Positions 9,421 through 18,637 of a DNA stretch of 64,000 bases are shown here, piece after piece (position 1 is the stretch's first letter; every line of letters begins with the position of its first letter). The stretch comes from JABMMZ01 sp964438995 (lineage in GTDB: Bacteria > Bacteroidota > Bacteroidia > NS11-12g > UBA955): positions 1 to 64,000 of the forward strand of contig CAYTMQ010000007.1 in the NCBI GenBank assembly GCA_964438995.1. The letters run 5' to 3'. The translations under genes and the position numbers were made by a program. The notes under the pieces are model-generated. The model did not search any database, was not told the origin of the DNA, and saw only the letters and a program-made list of their open reading frames with translations.

Positions 9421-9968
9421 GAGCGTTTGTTTTAGTCTGCGTGTTGTTAACTTCTTGGTTGAATCTAAATGCACAAGTTGAAGTATTTAGAAATGCTGAA
9501 GATACATCTATTAAAATAAAACCTGAGGACACCATTACATTAGCTCCAAAGTTTGAAACTGGGGATGTGGATTTTTTACGGTACATAGAAACGCATTTTT
9601 CGATTATGAGTGCGGGTAGTTCATTGAGCTATACTGGTCATACGTTTAAATTCAGTTTTTATGTAGAGAAGGATGGCAGCCTCAGCGATTTTAACATGAT
9701 AACATTTGGCGATGCAATCATAGCAGCCGAATTAGAGCGGGTAGTTTTGGCAATGCCAAAGTGGTCGCCCGGAGTATTTGTAGGCAAGAAGAAGCGCACC
9801 ATGATGGTATATGACATTCAAGTCAAGAAGGTCAACGACTTCAACTCACTTCAAGTCACCCTAAACGAATCAGATTTACAATACACCCGTTCAACGAATC
9901 CATTAAAATGGTTTCTCGTAGCTGGCACCTTAATGATCATGACGGCGTTGTATATAATAAGGTCGTGA
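9417..9968 (+). CDS. Small exported protein with TonB-C-like domain and C-terminal membrane helix
   Basis: The reading frame opens with TTG at 9417, overlapping the previous stop as TTGA. TTG is chosen because the following residues (RAFVLVCVLLTSWLNLNAQ) are a good signal peptide and no ATG would keep it. The 183-residue product has a 90-residue middle region (FSFYVEKDGSLSDF, WSPGVFVGKKKR) resembling a TonB C-terminal fold, then a membrane helix at the end (WFLVAGTLMIMTALYII). It is translationally coupled to the surface protein and may assist it. Function unknown. Confidence 0.65.
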   Translation: MRAFVLVCVLLTSWLNLNAQVEVFRNAEDTSIKIKPEDTITLAPKFETGDVDFLRYIETHFSIMSAGSSLSYTGHTFKFSFYVEKDGSLSDFNMITFGDAIIAAELERVVLAMPKWSPGVFVGKKKRTMMVYDIQVKKVNDFNSLQVTLNESDLQYTRSTNPLKWFLVAGTLMIMTALYIIRS

Positions 9969-10447
9969 GGGGATTATTGAAGTTAAATAGCAGCGCTGCT
10001 ATTTAGTTTATTTGCGAGCTATCCCAGCAGCTCTGCATGCGGGGCTATCGAAAGCCTGAATTTGAAGTTGCCGAATCACTGCTCGCAAGGCTACCGAAAA
10101 GTTGAATTTAAAGATTCTGAAACTTTGCTTATTCGAAAAAATCNNNNNNNNNNNNNNNNNNNNNNNNNNNNNNNNNNNNNNNNNNNNNNNNNNNNNNNNN
10201 NNNNNNNNNNNNNNNNNNNNNNNNNNNNNNNNNNNNNNNNNNNAAAAAAGTTGACTTAAGCCTCTTTCGGCAGCCCCGCAAATAGAATTTCGTTATTCGT
10301 CTGAAGAAAATCAAAAAAGTTGACATATGCCTCTTTCGGTAGCCCCGCATGCAGAGCTGCGGGGGTAACGAAGAATTCACCCCTCTCCAATTGCAGCCGT
10401 GCTGCAATTCCACAAAAGTTTCAAATTATTAAATGAGATTTCAAATA
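9969..10447. repeat. Hairpin-rich intergenic repeats flanking an assembly gap
   Basis: No gene is seen. At 9984-10005 there is a perfect 22-base palindrome (TAAATAGCAGC and its complement), placed as a transcript end for the gene before it. At 10343-10364 a 7-bp stem (CCCCGCA/TGCGGGG) with an 8-nt loop is flanked by 'ttcggta' and 'taacgaa'; a reversed related copy lies at about 10025-10055. At 10389-10409 AATTGCAGC/GCTGCAATT forms a 9-bp hairpin. The repeats probably caused the assembly gap. Confidence 0.7.
10144..10243. other. Assembly gap of 100 Ns
   Basis: Exactly 100 Ns, the usual placeholder for a scaffold join of unknown size. Any apparent ORFs crossing it are artefacts. The join lies between related hairpin repeats, so order and distance of the flanks should be treated with caution. 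Confidence 0.99.
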
Positions 10448-13400
10448 TTAACTCTTCAATACCTTAACCCTATACATCTTCTCATTAGAATACACCACAA
10501 CGTAGTAAATTCCAGCACTTGCAGTGCCTAAATTGATGTCTTGGTGCTGGGTCATATCGAAATGGTCAACAGAGTAGATTAACTGACCTTCTGAATTGAA
10601 GACGTTGATGCTGGTGTTTCTGTGCTTTTCTGGTTCTAAACACGTGATGCTAAATCCGCCATTGGTTGGATTTGGAAAGGCAGTAAAGCTGGTCTCCGGA
10701 CTGATGTCGTATAGTGTTCTGCGACCAATCTCTTGCATCAATCCGCCTTTGGTATAAGCGTAAACAATATACTCTACTGGATAGAAATTGATGTTGTTGT
10801 CGGTGTAAGTATATTGGGCAATTTGAGCATCGCTAGCTTGTAGTCGTTTTAAAAATACTTTAACGCCATTCTCAATCTTCCACAACTCAAAACCCACCAC
10901 TTCGGCATCGTATGTCGTTGTCCAATTGACCAACGCAGAACGCTTCTGAAGTTTTTTAACTTCAAAGTTCACAAGCTTCACTGGCAAAGCATTGCCTTGT
11001 GCTCTAAACACAATGTTACAATCTGTTTTTGAACATGGATTTCTATTTTCATCTATCACCAAAATATAGGCTTGATTGGATTTTAAACTATCAAATTCAA
11101 TATAACCTGGAGAATTTACAAGTATGGTCGTGTCGTGTTGCATGCCCAATCCCGGACAAGCAGCAGAATCAAACAAACTCACCCTTAGACCAAATGGACA
11201 ATTGTTCATCGTCGTGAAATCCAAAGTAATCGATTTGACGTAGTTATAGCCAACAGTTTTAAATCGGTAGAATATGGTATTACAAGCCTCATAACCGTAA
11301 GTATTTGGCTCAGCACCGAATCTTTTTGCGCCACATAAGTCGCCGTAATACGTGCCACCTGGGTCTGTTATTTCTATTGGCTGCAAACACTGGTCGTTTG
11401 GTTGAGGGTCTTCCATGATGATGCTCATAGAATCTTTATTGGTACAACCACCTTTACCTACTTCCCATTCATAAACATATCTGCCACTATCCAAATTGTA
11501 AATTGTAGAGGTATCAGAATTTGGAGTGACGATGGTAGGAGTGCTCATGCCACTTATAAATTTCCAAGTACCAATACCACTGGCAGGTTTCAATGCTTGC
11601 ATGTTTACTTGAATCAAACACGTATTAATATCTGGACCAGCATCCGCTAAACTCGGGATGGAATCTATAGTGATGTTGAGCGTATCTGATTTAGTAGGGC
11701 AGGCCCCATTGCTAATGGCCCATTCAAACTGGTAGGCTCCAGCATTCAATCCTGCAACCAATGACGTAGGACTGTTGGGCGTTAGAACATTAGCAGTGGT
11801 GTTGCCCAAAGCTGTCCAAACCCCAGTACCTACAGTAGGCGTGTTTCCTGATATACTTACTGGGACATACAAACAATAGCCAGAATCATCTGCGCAAATA
11901 GCTTGCGTAGGTTCTGGATAGTTGTACAACTCCACTGTATCAGCATTCGAACAGTTGCCATTGCTGATTTTCCACTCAAAGAATATTTTACCTGTGTCTA
12001 TTATAGTGATAGGTGAATTGCTTAAAGTATCGTCAACTATGTTGACTGAACTACCAAACAACTGTCGCCACTTACCTTGTCCAATTGACGCCACATTACC
12101 ACTTAGTAGAATGGTGTCTTCTTGGCAATATAATTGATTAGAACCTGCAAGGGCATTGGTAGGTAAGTCGTATGGAACACTGATTTCAACCGTGTCTTTA
12201 CTTGGTGGGCAAATGCCGTTGTTGACTACCCATTCAAATTGATAAGTGCCTTTGCTCAAATTTAAAACCTTGGTGTTAGGATTAACGCCTGATTGTATCT
12301 GCGCATTGTTAGGTCCACTGATTTGAGTCCACACTGCTGTATTAGTGGCATTGAATATGGCCTTTAATTGAACGCTTGGAGGGCACACTATGGTATCGTT
12401 CCCTGCTAGAGCCGTTACAGAACTGTCGTAATTTCTAATGACTACAAAATCGCTTTTCACACAGCCAAGGTTCTGACTGGTCCACTTAAATAAATACGAA
12501 CCACCCTGCACATTGTAAGCCTTCGAATTGAATTGTCTAAAGTTGCTAAACTGAACACTACTAGGGCCGCTAACCTGACTCCACAAACCGCTATCAGGTG
12601 CCACATTGTTGCCATTTAAAAAGAAGGTATCACCATCGCATAGATTTTGGTCAATACCTGCAAAAGGCGTTCTAGTTGAATCAAATACTTCTATGGTAAT
12701 GGTATCAGAATTGTTGCCACATCCATAATTTGGTATGACATCGAAAATGAATTTATAAGGAGAGCCTGCAGAATTCATACTATCTGCAATGGCTGAATTA
12801 TCGCCAGTAGTATCCAAAGATACAGTGCCTCCACTCAATTTCCTCCAATAGCCTTTACTGCCTATTCCACCATTCAATTGCACATTGTACACTTTGCAAA
12901 TGCGCATATCTGTGCCAGCATTGGCCGGAAATATGATTGTGTCATATCTCATAGAAAAGAGATCCGGACAAATGCCCATTGGGTTTACTGAATTCCATTT
13001 GAATGCATAGATGCCTGCAATCATTCCAGATACCGTCGCATTGGCCGAATCTCTCGGGAAAATACTTGGTGTGTTTGGATTGATGCCTGACAAAGACCAA
13101 TACCCTCTACCTTTTGTAATTCTATTAGCAACCAAACTGATGGTACTTGGATTGCACCATATTCTACCAGTGTCTGCAAATGGAATTGTAGTTGGATTGG
13201 CTATATTGACTTTCACATCATCAAAAGAATTGCCACACGCACCATTGCGTATGGTCCAACGGTAGATATAAGTGCCTTGATTCAAATTTAACACTGGTGT
13301 TTCAAAAGAATCTGGATACATCATAAGGCCATTGACTCTTCCTATTAGTAAACTCCATTGACCAATGCCATTGATGGGTTGATTGCCTCTTAAAATAAGA

Positions 13401-15664
13401 TTATCTGCACAAGTATCGATGTCTCTTCCGGCTTTAGCGATGGTAACACTATCTGCAATACTGATGCTCACTGTATCAACGCCATCATCACAAATGCCGT
13501 TGCCAATCGACCAAGTATAGGCGTAATGACCAGGTCCTGATGGCACCACGAAAGTGTTGTATAGCGTATCGTTGACGATGCTGTCTTGCGGTCCGTAAAC
13601 CTTTCGCCATTTTCCCGTTCCAGGCCATGGTTGATTGCCCGATAATTGAAAAATCGAAGTGGTGTCTGGTAAACATCTATCGCTGCCAGCGTTAGCGGGT
13701 ATAGCAGCTACATTTGAATTGACTGTAACCAAAACTGTGTCTGTAGATGAGCCACAAGCATTGTATACTCGCCAAACAAAGGCATATACTTTATTAGAAT
13801 CCAATCCAGTAACTCTGGCATTGTAAGACGTTGTGTCATCGAAAACAATTCCACTATCTGGTGAAACAGACCAAACACCAAAACTGTTACTTGGAGGTAC
13901 ATTGCCTGAGAGATGCAGAACCGATGAGAAACAAATGGTTTGGTCGCTACCTCCAGCTGCTGCAACAGGTAAAGTATCTGAAACAAATACCACCACATCG
14001 TCTTGTGTTGGATTGCAAGATTGGCCTCCATCTATCAACCATCTATACTGGTATTTTCCAGCAATTAAATTTCTTACAACCGTTATATTGTTCAACGAAT
14101 CTTCGAATTCTGAAACACTAGGACCATAGTTTTGGTACCAATGTCCAAGGCCTTCAGTAGGGATATTGCCAGCTAATTCAGTGGTATCAACATTGCAGTT
14201 CAATCGTTGACTACTACCAGCATTCGCGATACCTGGCTGTCGTGAAACTATGATTTTTATCTCATCTTCAATATTGGCACATCCTTGTCCGAAGCCCGAA
14301 TTGCGCTGTACTTTGTAAGTATAAGTCCCAGAATTATTAAGGTCGGTTATTCTAACAAAGCTGGATATCGTATCAGTAAATACGGTATTTCCAATTGTGG
14401 AGAAAAGTCCACTAAGTTGACTAATGACAGTATTCCTTCCTCCTGAATAAGTGAAACGAAGTATGGCAGTATCCTGATTGCAATTGAGTATTCTATCAGG
14501 AAACACATACAGTTGAGGTGTGTCGATATACGTTACTGTAACTAAATTGTTTTGAACACAACCCGTCACAGGATTGCTCATCATGTAACTGAATTGGTAC
14601 ACATCATTGGCTATTCCTCTTAAGCCAGAAACAGTAGTTGATGCTGTATTATCTGGATTAAAAGTTACGGTAGAAGGACCAGAAATTTGCGACCATCTAC
14701 ACTCGTCGTTGACATAAATTGGAGGTGCACCGTTGATTACAATGGAAGTTGGTCTATCGCACAAAAACAAGCTAAACCCTCCACTAGGTGACAATGCACC
14801 GAGGGGTAGGGGAACTCTAACTTGCAAGGTATCTCTTCCACTAGCACATGGTCCAGAAACGACATATTCAAATCTGTATACTCCTGGAATCAAATTATAT
14901 GCAATGGCACTATCTGAATTTTGATTGCTAAGACTTGGCATGTTTGGTCCGCTTAATACGTTCCATGTGCCAGATTGTCCTCCTAATCCTTTGCCTGCAA
15001 AACTGCCATAGAGGCCAGTTGATGTGGTTACAGAATAACACGGACTCAAAGTTATAGAGTCAGCAGTTTTAACTGGCATAACTCCACCATAATTGGTGAT
15101 GGTTACATCGTCGTAAGAACTACAACCATTGGTATTGGTGATGGTCCAACGCAAAATACTAACACCGCCATTGCTATTGGTAATTGAATATGCAGATTTG
15201 GCTTGTGCGTTGTTGTTGATGTTGACATGACCATTGTTCTGAACAAACGACCATGCGCCTGTTTCACCAGAACCAGGGATGTTGCCATTTAAAAATCCAT
15301 TGCTTGGACAAATGATGGTGTCTTTGCCTGCATTGGCTTTAGACGTATTTAATATAGTAAGTGTAACTTGGTCGTTGGCATTAGAGCCATCAGCACATCG
15401 AGATCTTAAATTGAACACATAAGTGCCCGGAACAACTCCAGATATTTTGGTGTTTAAGCTATTGGGTGAGTTGATGATAGACGAGGGACCAGAGACTTGT
15501 GTCCATTTGGTGCTACCACTCAATAAACCAGCTTTAAAACCTGTTAGACTGATAGAATCATACAGGCAAAAAGAGGCGTCAACACCAGCATTTACGGTAC
15601 AATTCTGACCATAACTGACATATAAACACAATACAAACGATAGAAGTAGTAGTAGTTTTTTCAA
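10448..15664 (-). CDS. Giant T9SS type A-sorted repeat adhesin
   Basis: The 1738-residue protein starts with a signal peptide (MKKLLLLLSFVLCLYVSYGQ). About 16 Ig/PKD-like repeats of 80-95 residues follow to about residue 1380, each with the pattern A-N-A-G-x-D, Cys, L-x-G-N-x-P, G-x-W, G-x-Y, W-x-I and a second Cys. Next come a domain resembling prepeptidase C-terminal modules (DQCLQPIEIT onwards), a fibronectin-like stretch (NALPVKLVNFEVKK) and a type A sorting domain (FTAFPNPTNGGFSI to the basic end). It probably forms a long surface fibre in adhesion or gliding. The repeats have diverged in sequence, so they are old rather than recently expanded. It is monocistronic. Confidence 0.88.
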   Translation of the reverse strand: MKKLLLLLSFVLCLYVSYGQNCTVNAGVDASFCLYDSISLTGFKAGLLSGSTKWTQVSGPSSIINSPNSLNTKISGVVPGTYVFNLRSRCADGSNANDQVTLTILNTSKANAGKDTIICPSNGFLNGNIPGSGETGAWSFVQNNGHVNINNNAQAKSAYSITNSNGGVSILRWTITNTNGCSSYDDVTITNYGGVMPVKTADSITLSPCYSVTTSTGLYGSFAGKGLGGQSGTWNVLSGPNMPSLSNQNSDSAIAYNLIPGVYRFEYVVSGPCASGRDTLQVRVPLPLGALSPSGGFSLFLCDRPTSIVINGAPPIYVNDECRWSQISGPSTVTFNPDNTASTTVSGLRGIANDVYQFSYMMSNPVTGCVQNNLVTVTYIDTPQLYVFPDRILNCNQDTAILRFTYSGGRNTVISQLSGLFSTIGNTVFTDTISSFVRITDLNNSGTYTYKVQRNSGFGQGCANIEDEIKIIVSRQPGIANAGSSQRLNCNVDTTELAGNIPTEGLGHWYQNYGPSVSEFEDSLNNITVVRNLIAGKYQYRWLIDGGQSCNPTQDDVVVFVSDTLPVAAAGGSDQTICFSSVLHLSGNVPPSNSFGVWSVSPDSGIVFDDTTSYNARVTGLDSNKVYAFVWRVYNACGSSTDTVLVTVNSNVAAIPANAGSDRCLPDTTSIFQLSGNQPWPGTGKWRKVYGPQDSIVNDTLYNTFVVPSGPGHYAYTWSIGNGICDDGVDTVSISIADSVTIAKAGRDIDTCADNLILRGNQPINGIGQWSLLIGRVNGLMMYPDSFETPVLNLNQGTYIYRWTIRNGACGNSFDDVKVNIANPTTIPFADTGRIWCNPSTISLVANRITKGRGYWSLSGINPNTPSIFPRDSANATVSGMIAGIYAFKWNSVNPMGICPDLFSMRYDTIIFPANAGTDMRICKVYNVQLNGGIGSKGYWRKLSGGTVSLDTTGDNSAIADSMNSAGSPYKFIFDVIPNYGCGNNSDTITIEVFDSTRTPFAGIDQNLCDGDTFFLNGNNVAPDSGLWSQVSGPSSVQFSNFRQFNSKAYNVQGGSYLFKWTSQNLGCVKSDFVVIRNYDSSVTALAGNDTIVCPPSVQLKAIFNATNTAVWTQISGPNNAQIQSGVNPNTKVLNLSKGTYQFEWVVNNGICPPSKDTVEISVPYDLPTNALAGSNQLYCQEDTILLSGNVASIGQGKWRQLFGSSVNIVDDTLSNSPITIIDTGKIFFEWKISNGNCSNADTVELYNYPEPTQAICADDSGYCLYVPVSISGNTPTVGTGVWTALGNTTANVLTPNSPTSLVAGLNAGAYQFEWAISNGACPTKSDTLNITIDSIPSLADAGPDINTCLIQVNMQALKPASGIGTWKFISGMSTPTIVTPNSDTSTIYNLDSGRYVYEWEVGKGGCTNKDSMSIIMEDPQPNDQCLQPIEITDPGGTYYGDLCGAKRFGAEPNTYGYEACNTIFYRFKTVGYNYVKSITLDFTTMNNCPFGLRVSLFDSAACPGLGMQHDTTILVNSPGYIEFDSLKSNQAYILVIDENRNPCSKTDCNIVFRAQGNALPVKLVNFEVKKLQKRSALVNWTTTYDAEVVGFELWKIENGVKVFLKRLQASDAQIAQYTYTDNNINFYPVEYIVYAYTKGGLMQEIGRRTLYDISPETSFTAFPNPTNGGFSITCLEPEKHRNTSINVFNSEGQLIYSVDHFDMTQHQDINLGTASAGIYYVVVYSNEKMYRVKVLKS

Positions 15665-15799
15665 GTGCGTCTAACAGTGTAGACGACGAATTTACTCAAA
15701 AGGTGACTTAAGGTGGTGAAAAAAAGCGAAATATGTGTAAATTTTTACAATTCACACATATTTAACAATCTTGCAGAAGTCTAACTAAACAGCTAAAAA

Positions 15800-16345
15800 C
15801 TAAAACAATGCAGCTGATGTTGGAATCATGGTTGGGTCATAGTTAGCAACTGATGCTCCATGACGAACAATTTTCAATGATTCAATTTTGTCACCTTGTT
15901 GGATAGCATCCACAACACTTTGCCCATCAACTACATGTCCGAATACGGAGTGTTTACCATCTAACCATGGAGTTGGAACGTGGGTGATAAAGAATTGAGA
16001 ACCGTTGGTATACGGACCAGCATTGGCCATACTTAAGATACCTGGACCTTTGTGGGTCAACGATGGATGGAACTCGTCTTTGAATCTGTATCCTGGTCCG
16101 CCGCTACCTGTACCATTAGGGTCGCCACCTTGTACCATAAAGTCAGGAATTACCCTGTGGAATGTTAAGCCATCGTAATACGGTACGCCATCAGCTTTAG
16201 CTTTATTAGCGATTTTTCCTTCAGCCAAGCCAACAAAATTAGCGACTGTCAATGGGGTCTTTTCGTGTTCTAATGAAAGAACAATGGTGCCTTTATTGGT
16301 GTGCATTTCGGCATATAAGCCTTCTGGTAATGAATTGTAATCCAT
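15800..16345 (-). CDS. Cyclophilin-type peptidyl-prolyl isomerase
   Basis: The product of about 181 residues is a single cyclophilin domain that isomerises X-Pro bonds. Visible motifs are FHRVIPDFMVQGGDP with the catalytic Arg, GPGILSMANAGPYTNGSQFF (Gln and Phe of the active site) and WLDGKHSVFGHVVDG. There is no signal peptide, so it should act in the cytoplasm. I start it at the ATG at 16345: a TTG three codons earlier (16354) lies almost on the expected transcription start from the TAATTTTG box at 16365-16372. It is monocistronic and faces away from the E1 dehydrogenase gene, sharing the intergenic region. Confidence 0.93.
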   Translation of the reverse strand: MDYNSLPEGLYAEMHTNKGTIVLSLEHEKTPLTVANFVGLAEGKIANKAKADGVPYYDGLTFHRVIPDFMVQGGDPNGTGSGGPGYRFKDEFHPSLTHKGPGILSMANAGPYTNGSQFFITHVPTPWLDGKHSVFGHVVDGQSVVDAIQQGDKIESLKIVRHGASVANYDPTMIPTSAALF

Positions 16346-16364
16346 GATGATCAATTTTAAACTG

Positions 16365-16372
16365 CAAAATTA
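16365..16372 (-). promoter_or_regulatory. -7 promoter element TAATTTTG for the cyclophilin gene
   Basis: Read on the minus strand this is a full match to the Bacteroidota TAnnTTTG box, 20 bases before the chosen ATG. No convincing -33 TTTG was found at the usual distance. Confidence 0.5.
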
Positions 16373-16475
16373 TAGAATTGAAGTGGCCTAATAAAATTAA
16401 AATTAAAGCCCCGACCTTTTTTAATTTTTTCGTAACATTGCAGATTGTTTTTCTAACTACGTTTACGAATCATTA

Positions 16476-18521
16476 ATGGTAACAAAAGAAATTCTTATAA
16501 ACGCCTATACGCTTATGTGCAAAGCAAGAGCTATGGCGACTATATACGACGAAAACCGACCTATTACAAAGTATGTTCACTCTACTAGTAAAGGTCATGA
16601 AGCAATACAACTAGCAGCTGGTTTCCAATTAAAATCTTACGATTATGCTGCACCATACTACAGAGATGAAAGTATGCTGCTCGCAATGGGTATGACGCCT
16701 TATGAGTTGATGCTTCAATTGTTGGCAAAAGCCGATGACCCGTTTTCAGGTGGAAGAACCTACTATGCTCACCCTTCTCTAAAAAGAGACAACATGCCTA
16801 AAATGCCGCATCAAAGTAGTGCAACTGGCATGCAAGCGATTCCAGCTACGGGTATGGCGCACGGTGTGAAATACAAAGAGTCTCAAAACATGATCATGTC
16901 TGCAGAAATGCCAGTGGTGCTTTGTAGCATTGGCGATGGTAGTATGACAGAAGGCGAAGTAAGCGAAGCCCTTCAAATGGCTGTATTGAAAGAACTGCCA
17001 ATTTTGTATTTGGTGCAAGACAACGATTGGGGCATATCTGCCAGTGGTGATGAAATGCGCGCAATGGATGCTTACGAATTTGCAGCAGGATTTAAAGGAT
17101 TGAAAAGGGCTCGCACTGATGGAAGCGATTTCGTTACCAGCTATGAAGATGTAAAATCGGCTATCGACTGGGTGCGTAAAAATAGAAAACCAATGTTACT
17201 ACACGCTAAAGTGCCTCTGCTTGGTCACCATACCAGTGGCGTGCGCAGCGAGTGGTACCGAGATGATTTAGAAGTGGACATGCAAGATGATCCATTTCCA
17301 AAATTGAAAAATACCCTGTTAGAACTCGGTGAATCAGAAGACAGTTTAGACGCCATTTTCAAATTGGCTCAAGCAGAAATTGCAGACGATTTTAAACGCG
17401 CAGTGGAAGCACCAGAACCTACTCCAGAATCTGTGTATTTACATGAGTTTGCTCCAACGCCTATAACAGAAGAGCAAGGTGTAAGAGAACCAGAAGGCAA
17501 AGAACCTATTGTAATGGTAGATGCAGCTTTGTTTGCTTGCGACGAAATTTTAAAATCGCATCCAGAAGCATTGTTGTATGGTCAGGATGTTGGTATACGA
17601 CTAGGAGGGGTGTTTAGAGAAGCAGCCACATTGGCAAAAAAGTATGGCAAAGACAGAGTGTTCAATACTCCAATACAAGAAGCCTACATTGTTGGTTCTA
17701 CTGTTGGTATGAGTGCGGTAGGTTGCAAGCCCATCGTTGAGATTCAGTTTGCCGATTACATTTGGCCAGGTGTTAACCAATTGGTAGAAGAATTGTCTAA
17801 GAGCTGTTATTTATCCAATGGTAAATATCCTGTTCAATCATTGATAAGAATTCCAACTGGCGCTTATGGCGGTGGCGGTCCTTACCATAGCGGAACAGTA
17901 GAAAGTAGTATCCTTCAAATCAAAGGTATTAAGGTGGTATACCCAAGTAATGCGGCAGATATGAAAGGCTTGTTGAAAGCGGCTTTTTACGATCCAAATC
18001 CAGTAGTGATGTTCGAGCACAAAGGTTTGTATTGGAGTAAAGTGCCAGGCACAGATGCCGCAAAATGTCCAGAGCCATCAGAAGATTATGTGATTCCATT
18101 GGGTAAAGCAAGAACAGTTATAGAAGCATCTGAGGATGCAGTAAAATATGGCGAGTCGGTAGCTGTTATTACCTATGGTATGGGAGTGTATTGGGCTAGC
18201 AATGCGGCCAAGCAATTCGACAACCAAGTTGAGGTAATAGATTTAAGGACATTAAATCCGTGCGACGACGAAGCGATTTTCAATGCCACAAAGAAACACG
18301 GAAAAGTTATTGTCTTAACAGAAGAAACCTTGCGCAATTCGTTTGCAGAAGCCATAGCAGGAAGAATACAAAAGAACTGTTTCAATTACTTAGACGCGCC
18401 AGTAGAAATTATTGGTACAGCCAATGTTCCAGCCATTCCATTAAACATGGGATTAGAAAAAGAAATATTGCCAAATGCAGATAAAGTAGCAGTGGCGATA
18501 GCGGGGATGTTGGAGTATTAG
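16476..18521 (+). CDS. Fused E1 alpha-beta subunit of a 2-oxoacid dehydrogenase complex
   Basis: The 681-residue protein joins both E1 subunits. Residues 1-310 are the alpha part with the thiamine-diphosphate motif (GDGSMTEGEVSEALQMA through QDNDWGIS) and a YRDESMLLAMGM segment. Residues about 345-681 are the beta part (LLYGQDVGIRLGGVF, FNTPIQEAYIVGSTVGMS, PTGAYGGGGPYHSG, VIDLRTLNPCDDEAI). The enzyme decarboxylates a 2-oxoacid and passes the acyl group to the lipoyl E2. Fused E1 proteins of this length are common in Bacteroidota and are usually annotated as branched-chain (2-oxoisovalerate) dehydrogenases. No E2 or E3 gene is nearby, so complex partners are encoded elsewhere. Confidence 0.9.
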   Translation: MVTKEILINAYTLMCKARAMATIYDENRPITKYVHSTSKGHEAIQLAAGFQLKSYDYAAPYYRDESMLLAMGMTPYELMLQLLAKADDPFSGGRTYYAHPSLKRDNMPKMPHQSSATGMQAIPATGMAHGVKYKESQNMIMSAEMPVVLCSIGDGSMTEGEVSEALQMAVLKELPILYLVQDNDWGISASGDEMRAMDAYEFAAGFKGLKRARTDGSDFVTSYEDVKSAIDWVRKNRKPMLLHAKVPLLGHHTSGVRSEWYRDDLEVDMQDDPFPKLKNTLLELGESEDSLDAIFKLAQAEIADDFKRAVEAPEPTPESVYLHEFAPTPITEEQGVREPEGKEPIVMVDAALFACDEILKSHPEALLYGQDVGIRLGGVFREAATLAKKYGKDRVFNTPIQEAYIVGSTVGMSAVGCKPIVEIQFADYIWPGVNQLVEELSKSCYLSNGKYPVQSLIRIPTGAYGGGGPYHSGTVESSILQIKGIKVVYPSNAADMKGLLKAAFYDPNPVVMFEHKGLYWSKVPGTDAAKCPEPSEDYVIPLGKARTVIEASEDAVKYGESVAVITYGMGVYWASNAAKQFDNQVEVIDLRTLNPCDDEAIFNATKKHGKVIVLTEETLRNSFAEAIAGRIQKNCFNYLDAPVEIIGTANVPAIPLNMGLEKEILPNADKVAVAIAGMLEY

Positions 18522-18588
18522 AAGTTGATGATTTAGTTGACTTTATAAGTATTTCTTATTTTGCTTTTGGAAATATAGTATTTCATAA

Positions 18589-18619
18589 TTGATTTATTAA
18601 ATAAAAATTCATAGTTTTG
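18589..18619 (+). promoter_or_regulatory. Bacteroidota promoter TTG-N20-TAGTTTTG
   Basis: The -33 TTG (18589-18591) and -7 TAGTTTTG (18612-18619) are 20 bases apart, a good fit to the phylum consensus, and precede the lipoprotein ATG at 18638 by 18 bases. Confidence 0.55.
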
Positions 18620-18637
18620 GTGAAATAAACTACAACT

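Noticed and set aside
10062..10413. Two ORFs crossing the N gap
   Set aside because: They are open only because Ns give no stop codons, and the surrounding DNA is repeat sequence.
13488..14129. Several 60-107 codon ORFs inside the giant adhesin and other large genes
   Set aside because: They are frame shadows of long, clearly coding genes and have biased compositions.
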